Assembly (NCBI GenBank): GCA_045658005.1
Contig: JAZOUD010000127.1
Coordinates: forward strand, 1 to 57,506
Length of the DNA: 57,506 bases
Origin: UBA2862 sp045658005
GTDB lineage: Bacteria > Bacillota > Clostridia > Christensenellales > Aristaeellaceae
Reading direction: 5' to 3'
In this document: positions 8,476-16,931 of the stretch, piece after piece
How the letters are laid out: every line of letters starts with the position of its first letter
How positions within the stretch are numbered: position 1 is the stretch's first letter
Program-made: the position numbers and the translations under genes
The notes under the pieces: model-generated
Database searches by the model: none
What the model was told of the DNA's origin: nothing
What the model saw: only the letters and a program-made list of their open reading frames with translations

Positions 8476-8595
8476 ATGAGGAATGAGGAATTAGAAATGA
8501 GGAATGGCGGGGGAAATCCCTGGCGGGATTTCTTTGATTTGAACCGCGCCACTGTCCTCATGGCTAACTCAATTCCTCATTCCTCATTCCTAATT
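8476..8595. repeat. Inverted pair of ATGAGGA heptamer arrays between thrS and the GH27 gene
   Basis: The left arm is ATGAGGA, ATGAGGA, ATTAGAA, ATGAGGA (8476-8503). The right arm at 8571-8595 is the reverse orientation of the same units. Between them is a hairpin GAAATCC-(CTGGC)-GGGATTTC at about 8513-8532. The right arm touches the thrS stop codon (8595-8597). A sister element follows rel at 29474, with the same array-then-hairpin order. Confidence 0.8.
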
Positions 8596-10484
8596 TAATC
8601 CATAGGTGTTTCCCCGATCAGCTCGAGGCTGTGTTCGTCGTTCATCTTGTTGCACATCTTCACCAGGGTTTCCAGCGGCACGTTGTGCAGCTGCTGCTTC
8701 TGGCCGCGCACGGTGATGGCGACGGTGCCTTCGGCGGCCTCTTTGTCGCCGACCACCACGATGTAGGGATCCTTCATGGTCTTGAAGTTCTTGATCTTGG
8801 TGTTCATGTTGATGTCGGCGTAGTCGACCTCCACGCGGATGCCCTCGTCCTCCAGGCGCTCGGCCACCCTGCGGGCGTAGTCGTTGTGCTCGGGGCGGAT
8901 CGGCACCACGGCTACCTGGTAGGGGTTCAGCCAGAAGGGGAAGGCGCCCTTGAAGTTTTCGATGATGATGCCGATGAAGCGCTCAAGAGACCCGTAGATG
9001 GCGCGGTGGATGACCACGGGCATCTCCTGGTTGCCCTCGGCGTTGACGTAGGTCAGCCCGAAGTTGTGGGGCAGCTGGAAGTCCAGCTGGATGGTGCCGC
9101 ACTGCCACTCCCGGCCCAGGGCGTCCTTGATCTGAAGGTCGATCTTCGGGCCGTAGAACGCGCCGTCGCCCTCGTTGATCTCGTAGCCGCCCTCGCCGTA
9201 CTTGTCGTCCAGGATCTTCTTCAGCGCGGCCTCGGCCCGGTTCCAGACCTCGATGTCGCCCATGAAGTCCTCGGGGCGGGTGGACAGCTCGGCGCGGTAG
9301 GTTACGCCGAAGGTCGAATAGATCTCGTCGGCGATGGAGATGATGTCGGCGATTTCGCTCTCGATCTGGCTCTCCATGACGAAGGTGTGGTCGTCGTCCT
9401 GGCGGAACTCCTGCACGCGGAACAGGCCGTTCATCTGGCCGGACTTCTCCTTGCGGTGCAGCACGTCATACTCGCTGTAGCGGATGGGCAGCTCCTTGTA
9501 GGAATGCAGCGTGCGCCGGTAGGTCATCATGGCGTTGGGGCAGTTCATGGGCTTTGCACCCATGGTGTCGTCCAGGTCGCGGTTGAACACCGGCGCGCCC
9601 TTGGGCAGCTTCACGGTCGCCATTTCGTCCAGGCCGTCCGCCGGGTTGTCCAGCACGCCGGGGATCTCGGCGTCGGCGGCTACAAAGCCCTCCAAGCCGG
9701 GCACCATGAACATGTTGTTCTGGTAGTGGGCCCAGTGGCCGGAGATGACCCAAAGCTTTTTCTTGTTGATCAGCGGCGCGGAGATCTCGGTGTAGCCGTG
9801 CCGGGCCTGCAGCTTGCGAGAGTAGGCCAGCAGGGTCTGGTACAGCTTCCAGCCCCGGGGCAGCCAGTAGGGCATGCCGGGGGCCGTCTCGTCGAACATG
9901 AACAGGTCCAGCTCCTTGCCGATCTTCTTGTGGTCCCGCTCCTGGGCCTCCTTGATCATGTTGAGGTGGGCCTTCAGCTGCTGCTGGTCCGGGAAGGCGT
10001 AGACGTACACGCGCTGCAGGGAATCCCGCTTTTCGTCGCCCCGCCAGTAGGCGCTGGACACGGCACGGATCTTGTAGGCCACGCTCAAAAGCTCTGCGGA
10101 GTTCTCCACGTGGGGGCCTCGGCACAGGTCCACGAAGTCGTCGCCGGTATAGTACACGGTGATGGTCTCGCCCTCGGGCAGGTCGTTTATAAGTTCTTCC
10201 TTGTACTTCTGGCCCTTGAAGATCTGAAGCGCCTCTTCCTTGCCGACGACCTTGCGGGTCCAGGCTTCCTTGCGCTTCATGATCTCCTTCATCTTCTGCT
10301 CGATGGCGGGGAAGTCCTCGGTGCTGATGCCCCGGGGCAGCAGGAAGTCGTAGTACATGCCGTCGGCGATCTGCGGGCCGATGGCGATCTGCACGTTCTC
10401 CCGGCCGAAGATCTCCATCACGGCCTTGGCCAGTATGTGGGCCAGGGAATGGCGGTAGACCTCAAGAAACTGTTCGCGATCCAT
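8595..10484 (-). CDS. thrS: Threonyl-tRNA synthetase lacking the N-terminal TGS domain
   Basis: A 629-residue class II synthetase. It begins directly in the N2 editing domain: RHSLAH at residues 11-16 corresponds to RHSCAH near residue 70 of standard ThrRS, so the TGS/N1 domain is absent. Editing residues (HSLAH, DLCRGPH), the zinc ligands (PMNC, QDDDH, HRAIYGS) and the anticodon domain (VAVVPIRPEHNDYA ... VVVGDKEA) are present. About 40 extra residues lie between NNMFMV and AKPMNCPN. The ATG at 10484 is preferred because GGAG lies 9 bases upstream; the ATG at 10490 is too close to that site. A T-box and a strong promoter control it. It is functional by motif, but of an unusual architecture. 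Confidence 0.95.
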   Translation of the reverse strand: MDREQFLEVYRHSLAHILAKAVMEIFGRENVQIAIGPQIADGMYYDFLLPRGISTEDFPAIEQKMKEIMKRKEAWTRKVVGKEEALQIFKGQKYKEELINDLPEGETITVYYTGDDFVDLCRGPHVENSAELLSVAYKIRAVSSAYWRGDEKRDSLQRVYVYAFPDQQQLKAHLNMIKEAQERDHKKIGKELDLFMFDETAPGMPYWLPRGWKLYQTLLAYSRKLQARHGYTEISAPLINKKKLWVISGHWAHYQNNMFMVPGLEGFVAADAEIPGVLDNPADGLDEMATVKLPKGAPVFNRDLDDTMGAKPMNCPNAMMTYRRTLHSYKELPIRYSEYDVLHRKEKSGQMNGLFRVQEFRQDDDHTFVMESQIESEIADIISIADEIYSTFGVTYRAELSTRPEDFMGDIEVWNRAEAALKKILDDKYGEGGYEINEGDGAFYGPKIDLQIKDALGREWQCGTIQLDFQLPHNFGLTYVNAEGNQEMPVVIHRAIYGSLERFIGIIIENFKGAFPFWLNPYQVAVVPIRPEHNDYARRVAERLEDEGIRVEVDYADINMNTKIKNFKTMKDPYIVVVGDKEAAEGTVAITVRGQKQQLHNVPLETLVKMCNKMNDEHSLELIGETPMD

Positions 10485-10571
10485 ACTCATACTCTCCTTC
10501 ATGTTGATTGTTTTGTCAGGCTTGCCGGGGCTTTGAAGCCTGACGATGACAAACGCATACAGCGGTAAATG

Positions 10572-10792
10572 AAAAGACATTCATCCCTCTTGCCGGGACG
10601 AATGCCTTGCATCCGCGGTTCCACCCTGCTGACCCGGCGCGCCGAGCCGCTCGTTGGCGTAGTAACGCACGCAAAACGCCTGTCATCGGGGGCTGGTATC
10701 CCGGAATGACCGCGTTGCGCGCTTGCAGCCTATGGCGCGCATTCTCTTTCCGTGTCGCTTTCCGCAATGTGTACCCCGTCGTCTGATTGGTT
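10572..10792 (-). promoter_or_regulatory. T-box riboswitch controlling thrS (probable ACC specifier)
   Basis: On the minus strand, CACGGAAAGAGAATG opens stem I, and a candidate specifier ACC (Thr) is at 10697-10695 in GGGATACCAGCC. The canonical T-box AGGGTGGAACCGCGG is at 10627-10613. The terminator is a 12-bp stem with two G-U pairs (10606-10595 with 10587-10576) followed by TTTT. Uncharged tRNA-Thr should permit thrS expression. The specifier is assigned by position, not by a computed fold. Confidence 0.92.
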
Positions 10793-10798
10793 GATCAA

Positions 10799-10827
10799 AT
10801 TGTAACATGTTTGTGGCGCGCTGTCAA
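10799..10827 (-). promoter_or_regulatory. Promoter of the thrS T-box leader
   Basis: On the minus strand, a perfect TTGACA (10827-10822), a 17-bp spacer and TACAAT (10804-10799). It sits immediately upstream of the T-box leader. Confidence 0.9.
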
Positions 10828-10902
10828 TGCCACAGGGCGCCTGCACCAAAATTTCAAATATGGAAGATGATATTGCCAGGATGGCGAGAAAAGCGAAATA
10901 AT

Positions 10903-10924
10903 GGGAGGCCTCGAAAGGCCTCCC
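10903..10924 (-). terminator. Hairpin downstream of the large surface protein gene
   Basis: GGGAGGCCT (10903-10911) and AGGCCTCCC (10916-10924) form a perfect 9-bp stem with a CGAA loop. On the minus strand it is followed by ATTATTTCG, a moderate T tract. It lies about 85 bases past the stop codon at 11009, between convergent or tandem minus-strand units. Confidence 0.65.
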
Positions 10925-11008
10925 ACAGTGCGTTTATTAAGAAGCATTTGCGACGTCTTGAACTACATTTCCGTGTCGATTTTCCTTAGTTGAATCCCTG
11001 ACGGGTAT

Positions 11009-14000
11009 TCACTTCTCCGGGAGTGCCTCCTCGTAGAGATCGCCTGGCCTGTTACTGACGACGGAGCCGAAGCTCAGCACGCCGTCTTTGTAGGTGAATA
11101 CGACCCACTTCGTGCCCATGCCGTGAGGCACAGTGCGCGTCTCGTGCGTGCCGTCGCTAAGGTAAATATCGACAGTAGCATTGGAGGATTGCAGAGCCTG
11201 GCTGGTGGGATTATCCTTGTTGGTGTAGTCATGGACATAATAGGTGTAAGTGACACCCTCCTCCGGGATGAAGGTTACGGTCTCTGGGCCGTAAGAACTG
11301 ATGTCATCCACATCCAGGTTGGCATCCCCGACCTGCTTATTATCGAAGTACACGTGACCGCTGGACCACTGCAGGTGGGAGTCAAGATCGGACGGCGATT
11401 CTCCCCAGGTCAGTACGATGCGGACCTGTCCATCCATTTTTTTTGACAGCGATGCATTTTGGTAGGTGGTATCATTGGCCTGGACAGAGACGGTAAACTT
11501 CTTTGTCACATAGCCGCGTTTGCTGATGAAAACGGTGTAGGTGTCAGAGGGGACCTCCAACTGGTAAGCACCGCTGGAATCGGTGGTGGTGGAGTATTCG
11601 CCGGCCTTCACGGTTGCGTCGCTGAGGTAATCGCCGGTTTCCGCATCAGTGACATAGCCGGAGATGTAACCCTTGCCATCCTTCATCAGCTTGACAGTCA
11701 TGCTGCTGTCAGTGATCTTAAAATCGCGGGTGACGGTGGTGTCGTCTATTATAACCGAGGCTTGATAGTTTCCTGGAGCGAGGTAAGTGGTATACTCGCT
11801 GGTGCCAGAGCGGACCAACGTCTTGGTGGTTCCGGCCTTCTTGTAGACAGTCACGGTTTTGCCGGTCAGGACGTTGCCGTCCTGATCGTAGGTCTGGAAG
11901 CGCGTCAGATACTTGTAGTTCGGGCATACGCCGCTCCCGAGCGTGACGTGTCCTTTATGGACGCTGTCCGGGGAGTTGATTACCGATAGGTAGCCATGCC
12001 ATATGTTCTTCTCAAAGACAGGCCAGGACTTGGACAAAACTGGTTCCATACTGGAGCCTTCTCTGACGGAGATCTTGCCTACCAGGTCGACGTACATGTC
12101 GACATTCACATCAAAGCATAGCTTGCAGTCGTGGACCTTTTCCGGCGTTTTACTGGTGTCGATGTCAATCAGGGTAGTATCGGCAGTGAGCTTCGCGCCG
12201 ACTTCGGCGCCCAAGGTCACGGAGACCAAGCCCAGAGCGGAGATGCCCACATCAAATTCTGCGCCGACGGAGCCGCTGACGGATCCTCTGGCCTTAAGTT
12301 GCTGGTTGAAGTAGGTGTCGTTGATCTTGGAAACGCCGCTGTCGGTATTATAGGAGAAGCCCATCCTACCGCCAAAGTTCGTAGTGAAGTTGATGGAGCC
12401 TTCAGCGCTGAGGTTCATTGGCACCGAGATGTCGATCTCGCAGAACAGACCTGGGATAGACAGCGGGATTTCGCCGTTGTAGATGGGAACCGACGTACTC
12501 CACGACAATTCTTTTGCCAGGGTGTAATCCACGGTGCCTTTAACGCCGACATAGGTGTCACACTTCAGGTAGTTATCCCCAAACAGGTGCGTATCCACGT
12601 ACAGCTTGCAGGTGACTGAGGCACCGACGTTGATGTCTGCTGTCAATGCTCCGTGCGTATAAGTCCTGCTGTATGAAGCCAGGGTTTCTTCGAACGTCTT
12701 GTCGATGGTGAAGTTCCTGGTAACGGTGCCGTTACGCAGCAGCCCGTTGTTGTCCAATACATCGATGGCGTCGAAGGTGGTGTCATAGCGTATGTACTGG
12801 TAAAAGTCGGATATGGAGGTGTTGTTGTCTTTCGTGACGGTGTAAGTGCCGTCATCGTTCTTGGTGACCTTCTTGACCTTTATTATATCGTTGAGGTTGG
12901 TGATGTACAGGGTGCAACCCTCGGTGATGGTCTTGTCGGTCTTGATGGTGTACTTGCTGCCGGATTTAGTGCCCTCCACTTCGATGACAGCGTCGTTCAG
13001 CACCGCGAAGCCAGCGTCGCTGTAATCCAAAACGGTACTGCCGGCAAAGTCCTGGGGAGTCTTGCTCATGAAGTCGCTGTAGGACTGGGTGTAGTCCAGA
13101 CACAAGTTGGATTCGCCCAGCGTATTGCCGTAGCCATCCTGCAGTGTGGTACGCACCGCGAAGTATTCGGGCAGGCTGTAACCAGAGATATCGAGCTCCA
13201 CATACTGGATCTCGTCAGCGGCGGCTACCACAATGGTGTTGGAGAACAGCACCTCGGTTTGATCGTTGTCGAGGATTTCAACCAATAGATTGCAGGGATA
13301 AGAGGCCTTAACAGCAATGACCATGACGTTGTCGCGCTTCTCAACGCCATACAGCTCATAGGTGCCCATTATACTGACATTCCGGCCTTCGGTGACGGCG
13401 TAATAATACGCATAGCTGTCAATTGTGCAGGAGATTGTCAGCGATGGATCCAGCGCTTCATAGCCGATGTAACTGACAGAGGAGGGAATGAAGAGCGTTT
13501 TCAAATTCGCGCAGTCCTTGAAGGCGCGGTCTTGAATCTGCTGCAGTGTGCCGGGCAGGGTGACGGCGGTGATCTCCGTGTTGCCTGAGAAAGCGCCCTC
13601 ACCAATGGCGATAATCTCGTTACCCTCATAGTCGGTATCGGGTATGGTGATCTCGCCGCCCAAGCCGTGATAGCCGGTGATCACACCGTTGCTCATTTCG
13701 AAGTCGTTATTGGCCGGCATGACGACCATGACGGAGCAGCTGTCAGACTTACCGTTGAAGGTTGTGGCAGTGATATCGGCGGTGCCCAGGCCGACGGCAG
13801 TCACGAGACCGTTCTCATCCACGGTCAAAACCTCGGAGTCGCTGGAGGCCCAGGTAATCTGAGAGGCGGACTTGGAAGTTTTGAGCTTCGCTGTCAATTG
13901 CCAGGAATCACCGACGAACACGGTTTGCTTTGCATCGAGTAGCTTAATGCTCTTGGGAGCGTCGACGACCTTGACGGTCAGGGTAGCGGACAGACCGTTC

Positions 14001-15490
14001 TGAGTGGTGACAGTAATCTTGGCGGTGCCCTTCTTGACGCCGGTGATTCTACCCTTTTTAGACACCCTGGCGACAGCGGGCTTGTTGGAGGACCAGGTGA
14101 AGGTGGCCACCGCGCCTTCGTCAACGATGGGCGTGATGGTGAGCTTTTCCGTCAAGCCGATGGATATCGAATCCGTGGCGAAGGATAGCTCCTTGGGATC
14201 GGTGTTCTTTGTCACCTTAACTTTGACGATGGCCTTCTTGCCATTGAAGGTCTTGGCGCTAATCTTCGCCGTGCCGGTTTTAACACCGGTGACGACGCCC
14301 TGGTTGTTGACCTGGGCGACCTTCCTGTTGCTGGAAGTCCAGATAATCTGAGATGCAGAGCCTTTAGGCAGCTTCGCAGTTAACTGGATCTCCTTGGACA
14401 CCTGCACCTCGGCTGTCTCGGGGCGTATGGAGACCTCCTTCGGGGCGTTGACAACCTTGACGGTCAGGGTAGCGGACAGACCGTTCTGAGTAGTGACAGT
14501 AATCTTGGCGGTGCCCTTCCTGACGCCGGTGATTTTTCCGGCTTTGCTCACCTTGACGATCCTGCTGTTATTGGTAGCCCAGGTGAACTCCGGCTCGGCA
14601 CCGTCGTTTACGATGGGCCTGAGGGTCACCTTCTCCTTCAGGCCGATAGACAGCTTCTTTTTCTCGAAGGCGATATTCGTGGGATTGGCGTCCACTGTGA
14701 CCTTGGCGGAGGCCTTCTTGCCGTTGAAGGTCTTGGCGGTGATCTTGACGGTGCCCTTGCCGACCGCAGTGATCTCGCCCTTCTTGTTGACTGTGGCGAC
14801 CTTCTTGTTGCTGCTGACCCACTTGATTTGGGAGGCGGATTTAGCCGGCAGGATCGCCTTCAGGGTCATATTCTGGCCCACGGACATGGACAGCGTCTTC
14901 CGGCTCAGCTTGATGTTGGTGGGGGCCTTGCGCACAATGACCTTGCAGGTGCCAACCTTCTTGCCGCCGGAAGTCGCTGTGATCGTGGCAGTGCCTATCT
15001 TCTTCGCGGTGATGACGCCTTTGGCGTTCACAGACGCGATTGCCTTCTTGTTGCTTTTGAAGGTTGCGCCACTGTAGCTGATGGTGTATTTCTCCCCCAC
15101 ACCCAGCTTCAGCCTGGAGGGGATGGCGTTCGACTCAGGAGCCTTGGGCGACTCATCCTCCGCTTCGAAGAACTCGATGGCTTCCTGCCCGTCGGTGTCC
15201 TGGGTCTCTTCTTGCATCTGGATGGCTATGTCGTCGCCCTGCATCTCACTGGAGGATTGCTGCGCGATGTCCAAGTCGATGGGGTCCTCGAGCAGGTCGG
15301 CATCGCCAATCTCGTTCGGCAAGGTATCGAAATCCAAGGAATCGATATCCACGATGTCGAACTGCTCATCGGGCGTTTCAGCGTTGGCGCTCAAATTGTC
15401 GACGGGCAATCCTTCTGCTATGCCGAACATCGGCAGCAGCATGGTTACCAAGAGGATCCAGGAGAGCCTTCTTAAGAAGGAGCGTTTCAT
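11009..15490 (-). CDS. Large secreted cell-surface protein with six Big_2 Ig-like repeats, LRR_5 segment and C-terminal CarboxypepD_reg/YfaP-like domains
   Basis: 1493 residues. A signal peptide (about 1-28, ending GIAEG) is followed by an Asp/Glu-rich stretch (to about 115). Six Big_2-type repeats run from about 120 to 600, each with the V-A-x-V-x-x-x-G-x-I-T-A/G-V-x-x-G-T-A/V-x-I-T pattern. A BspA-like LRR_5 stretch follows (EIIAIGEGAFSGNTEIT, LQQIQDRAFKDC). A long beta-rich region of unknown fold precedes a carboxypeptidase-regulatory-like domain (GYISGYVTDAETGDYLSDAT) and a YfaP/DUF2135-like end (VRIVLTWGESPSDLDSHLQW). No LPxTG motif, C-terminal helix or SLH domain is visible, so its anchoring is unknown. 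Base composition is visibly more AT-rich than its neighbours. The ATG at 15490 lies 8 bases from GGGAGG; the ATG at 15496 is too close. Confidence 0.9.
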   Translation of the reverse strand: MKRSFLRRLSWILLVTMLLPMFGIAEGLPVDNLSANAETPDEQFDIVDIDSLDFDTLPNEIGDADLLEDPIDLDIAQQSSSEMQGDDIAIQMQEETQDTDGQEAIEFFEAEDESPKAPESNAIPSRLKLGVGEKYTISYSGATFKSNKKAIASVNAKGVITAKKIGTATITATSGGKKVGTCKVIVRKAPTNIKLSRKTLSMSVGQNMTLKAILPAKSASQIKWVSSNKKVATVNKKGEITAVGKGTVKITAKTFNGKKASAKVTVDANPTNIAFEKKKLSIGLKEKVTLRPIVNDGAEPEFTWATNNSRIVKVSKAGKITGVRKGTAKITVTTQNGLSATLTVKVVNAPKEVSIRPETAEVQVSKEIQLTAKLPKGSASQIIWTSSNRKVAQVNNQGVVTGVKTGTAKISAKTFNGKKAIVKVKVTKNTDPKELSFATDSISIGLTEKLTITPIVDEGAVATFTWSSNKPAVARVSKKGRITGVKKGTAKITVTTQNGLSATLTVKVVDAPKSIKLLDAKQTVFVGDSWQLTAKLKTSKSASQITWASSDSEVLTVDENGLVTAVGLGTADITATTFNGKSDSCSVMVVMPANNDFEMSNGVITGYHGLGGEITIPDTDYEGNEIIAIGEGAFSGNTEITAVTLPGTLQQIQDRAFKDCANLKTLFIPSSVSYIGYEALDPSLTISCTIDSYAYYYAVTEGRNVSIMGTYELYGVEKRDNVMVIAVKASYPCNLLVEILDNDQTEVLFSNTIVVAAADEIQYVELDISGYSLPEYFAVRTTLQDGYGNTLGESNLCLDYTQSYSDFMSKTPQDFAGSTVLDYSDAGFAVLNDAVIEVEGTKSGSKYTIKTDKTITEGCTLYITNLNDIIKVKKVTKNDDGTYTVTKDNNTSISDFYQYIRYDTTFDAIDVLDNNGLLRNGTVTRNFTIDKTFEETLASYSRTYTHGALTADINVGASVTCKLYVDTHLFGDNYLKCDTYVGVKGTVDYTLAKELSWSTSVPIYNGEIPLSIPGLFCEIDISVPMNLSAEGSINFTTNFGGRMGFSYNTDSGVSKINDTYFNQQLKARGSVSGSVGAEFDVGISALGLVSVTLGAEVGAKLTADTTLIDIDTSKTPEKVHDCKLCFDVNVDMYVDLVGKISVREGSSMEPVLSKSWPVFEKNIWHGYLSVINSPDSVHKGHVTLGSGVCPNYKYLTRFQTYDQDGNVLTGKTVTVYKKAGTTKTLVRSGTSEYTTYLAPGNYQASVIIDDTTVTRDFKITDSSMTVKLMKDGKGYISGYVTDAETGDYLSDATVKAGEYSTTTDSSGAYQLEVPSDTYTVFISKRGYVTKKFTVSVQANDTTYQNASLSKKMDGQVRIVLTWGESPSDLDSHLQWSSGHVYFDNKQVGDANLDVDDISSYGPETVTFIPEEGVTYTYYVHDYTNKDNPTSQALQSSNATVDIYLSDGTHETRTVPHGMGTKWVVFTYKDGVLSFGSVVSNRPGDLYEEALPEK

Positions 15491-15650
15491 GAGCATAACC
15501 TCCCTACTATATTATTGAAGCGTTCCCCGACACTGCCGGGGTCGGCTAACAATGACAAAACTGAAGAAACTGCTTACAAATGATACACAGGCATGTTTAT
15601 TTGAAAGACCAAAATTCAGAAGCAATTTTGACACACTTATTTTACGTGTT

Positions 15651-15679
15651 ATTATACTTTTGTTTCCTGGATTTGTCTA
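15651..15679 (-). promoter_or_regulatory. Promoter of the large surface protein gene
   Basis: On the minus strand, TAGACA (15679-15674), a 17-bp spacer and a perfect TATAAT (15656-15651). This implies a 5' leader of about 150 bases before the start codon at 15490. The 15491-16002 spacer is AT-rich and otherwise holds only this promoter, the inverted repeat at 15865 and the promoter at 15922. Confidence 0.75.
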
Positions 15680-15864
15680 TAACAATTTGATCAGAAGGAC
15701 TGAATATTACATAAAATTAACGATGCGTCAATGTGTCAAGTACAACCCGCAGGGAAGCCTGTGCAGTCACTAACGCGGCGTAAGATGTTGGTTTGCATCA
15801 TCAGAGGGCGCTTAGGCCGAAAAACAACATAATTCACCTATACTGATGCTGTATAAGGCCGATA

Positions 15865-15894
15865 TTTGCAACTGTTTGCCCGGATTGTTGCAAA
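15865..15894. promoter_or_regulatory. Inverted repeat upstream of the transporter promoter (operator candidate)
   Basis: TTTGCAAC (15865-15872) and GTTGCAAA (15887-15894) form a perfect 8-bp inverted repeat with 14 bases between, ending 27 bases before the -35 box of the ABC transporter operon. Its position suits an activator or repressor site. No regulator gene is adjacent. Confidence 0.35.
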
Positions 15895-15921
15895 AATAGT
15901 ATTAAAATAATCACATGACCC

Positions 15922-15949
15922 TTGACGAATCCCCCTGAAGTGTTATAAT
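15922..15949 (+). promoter_or_regulatory. Promoter of the peptide-type ABC transporter operon
   Basis: TTGACG (15922-15927), a 16-bp spacer and a perfect TATAAT (15944-15949), about 50 bases before the first gene. Confidence 0.85.
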
Positions 15950-16002
15950 TAAACTCGTGCATATATACTTGTGCATATCTTTTGAGCTGAAGGTGATCAC
16001 CT

Positions 16003-16917
16003 TTGACAAGATTTGTGGTACGCAGAGTCCTATCGGCGCTGCTGACGCTGTTCGTGATCGCGACCATCACGTTTTTCCTGATGAATCTGATCCCGGGCGG
16101 CCCGTTCAACACCGAGCGCGCCAGCAAGAAGACCGTCGAGATGATGGAGGCCAAGTACGGCCTGGACAAGCCGCTGTTCGAGCAGTACATCATGTACCTC
16201 AAGCGCCTGCTCCGGTTCGACCTGGGCGACAGCTACAAGCGCAAGGGCTTCACGGTGAACCAGATCCTGGCGGAAAAGTTCCCGATATCGGCCAGCGTGG
16301 GCGTGGTGGCGATACTGCTCTCGGTGCTCATTGGCGTTCCCGTGGGCGTCGTCGCCGCGTTCAAGCACAACCGGCCGCTGGACCGCACGGTCATGTTCAT
16401 CGCGAACCTGGGCATTGCCGTGCCCAACTTCGTGATGGCCACGGCGCTGCTGTTCTTCTTCGGCGTCAAGCTGGGCTGGCTGCCCACGCTGGGCCTGAAG
16501 ACGTGGAAGCACTACATCATGCCGGCGCTGGCGCTGTCCTTCAACCCGATGTGCTACATCGCCCGCCTGATGCGCTCGAGCATGCTGGACGTGCTGCGGC
16601 AGGATTATATCAAGACCGCCAGGGCCAAGGGCCTGCAGGAGAAGGTCGTACTGTTCAAGCACGCGATGCGCAACGCTATCCTCCCGGTGGTCACCTACCT
16701 GGGGCCGCTGACCGCGGGCATACTGACCGGTGGCTTTGTCATCGAGCAGATCTTTACCATCCCCGGCATGGGCAAGTTTTTCGTGGAGTCCATCAACAAC
16801 CGGGACTATCCGCTGATCATGGGCGTGACCATCTTCTATTCGGCGCTGCTGGTGCTGATGAACCTGATCGTGGACCTGTTGTACGGCGTCATCGACCGGC
16901 GGATCAAATATGAATGA
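16003..16917 (+). CDS. oppB: Oligopeptide/dipeptide ABC transporter permease, OppB/DppB type
   Basis: 304 residues with about six membrane helices. The start MTRFVVRRVLSALLTLFVIATITFF and the following MNLIPGGPFN are typical of the OppB family, as is the EAA-type loop DYIKTARAKGL. It forms half of the membrane channel for peptide or related solutes. The start is TTG at 16003, preceded by GAAGGTGATC; no ATG gives the full conserved N-terminus. It is the first gene of a five-gene operon. Substrate cannot be told from the permease. Confidence 0.93.
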   Translation: MTRFVVRRVLSALLTLFVIATITFFLMNLIPGGPFNTERASKKTVEMMEAKYGLDKPLFEQYIMYLKRLLRFDLGDSYKRKGFTVNQILAEKFPISASVGVVAILLSVLIGVPVGVVAAFKHNRPLDRTVMFIANLGIAVPNFVMATALLFFFGVKLGWLPTLGLKTWKHYIMPALALSFNPMCYIARLMRSSMLDVLRQDYIKTARAKGLQEKVVLFKHAMRNAILPVVTYLGPLTAGILTGGFVIEQIFTIPGMGKFFVESINNRDYPLIMGVTIFYSALLVLMNLIVDLLYGVIDRRIKYE

Positions 16918-16931
16918 GAGGAGCGGCAGAC

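Noticed and set aside
15552..15773. 73-codon plus-strand frame in the AT-rich spacer
   Set aside because: No ribosome binding site, no recognisable domain, unusual composition for the window, and it covers the minus-strand promoter of the surface protein. Treated as chance.
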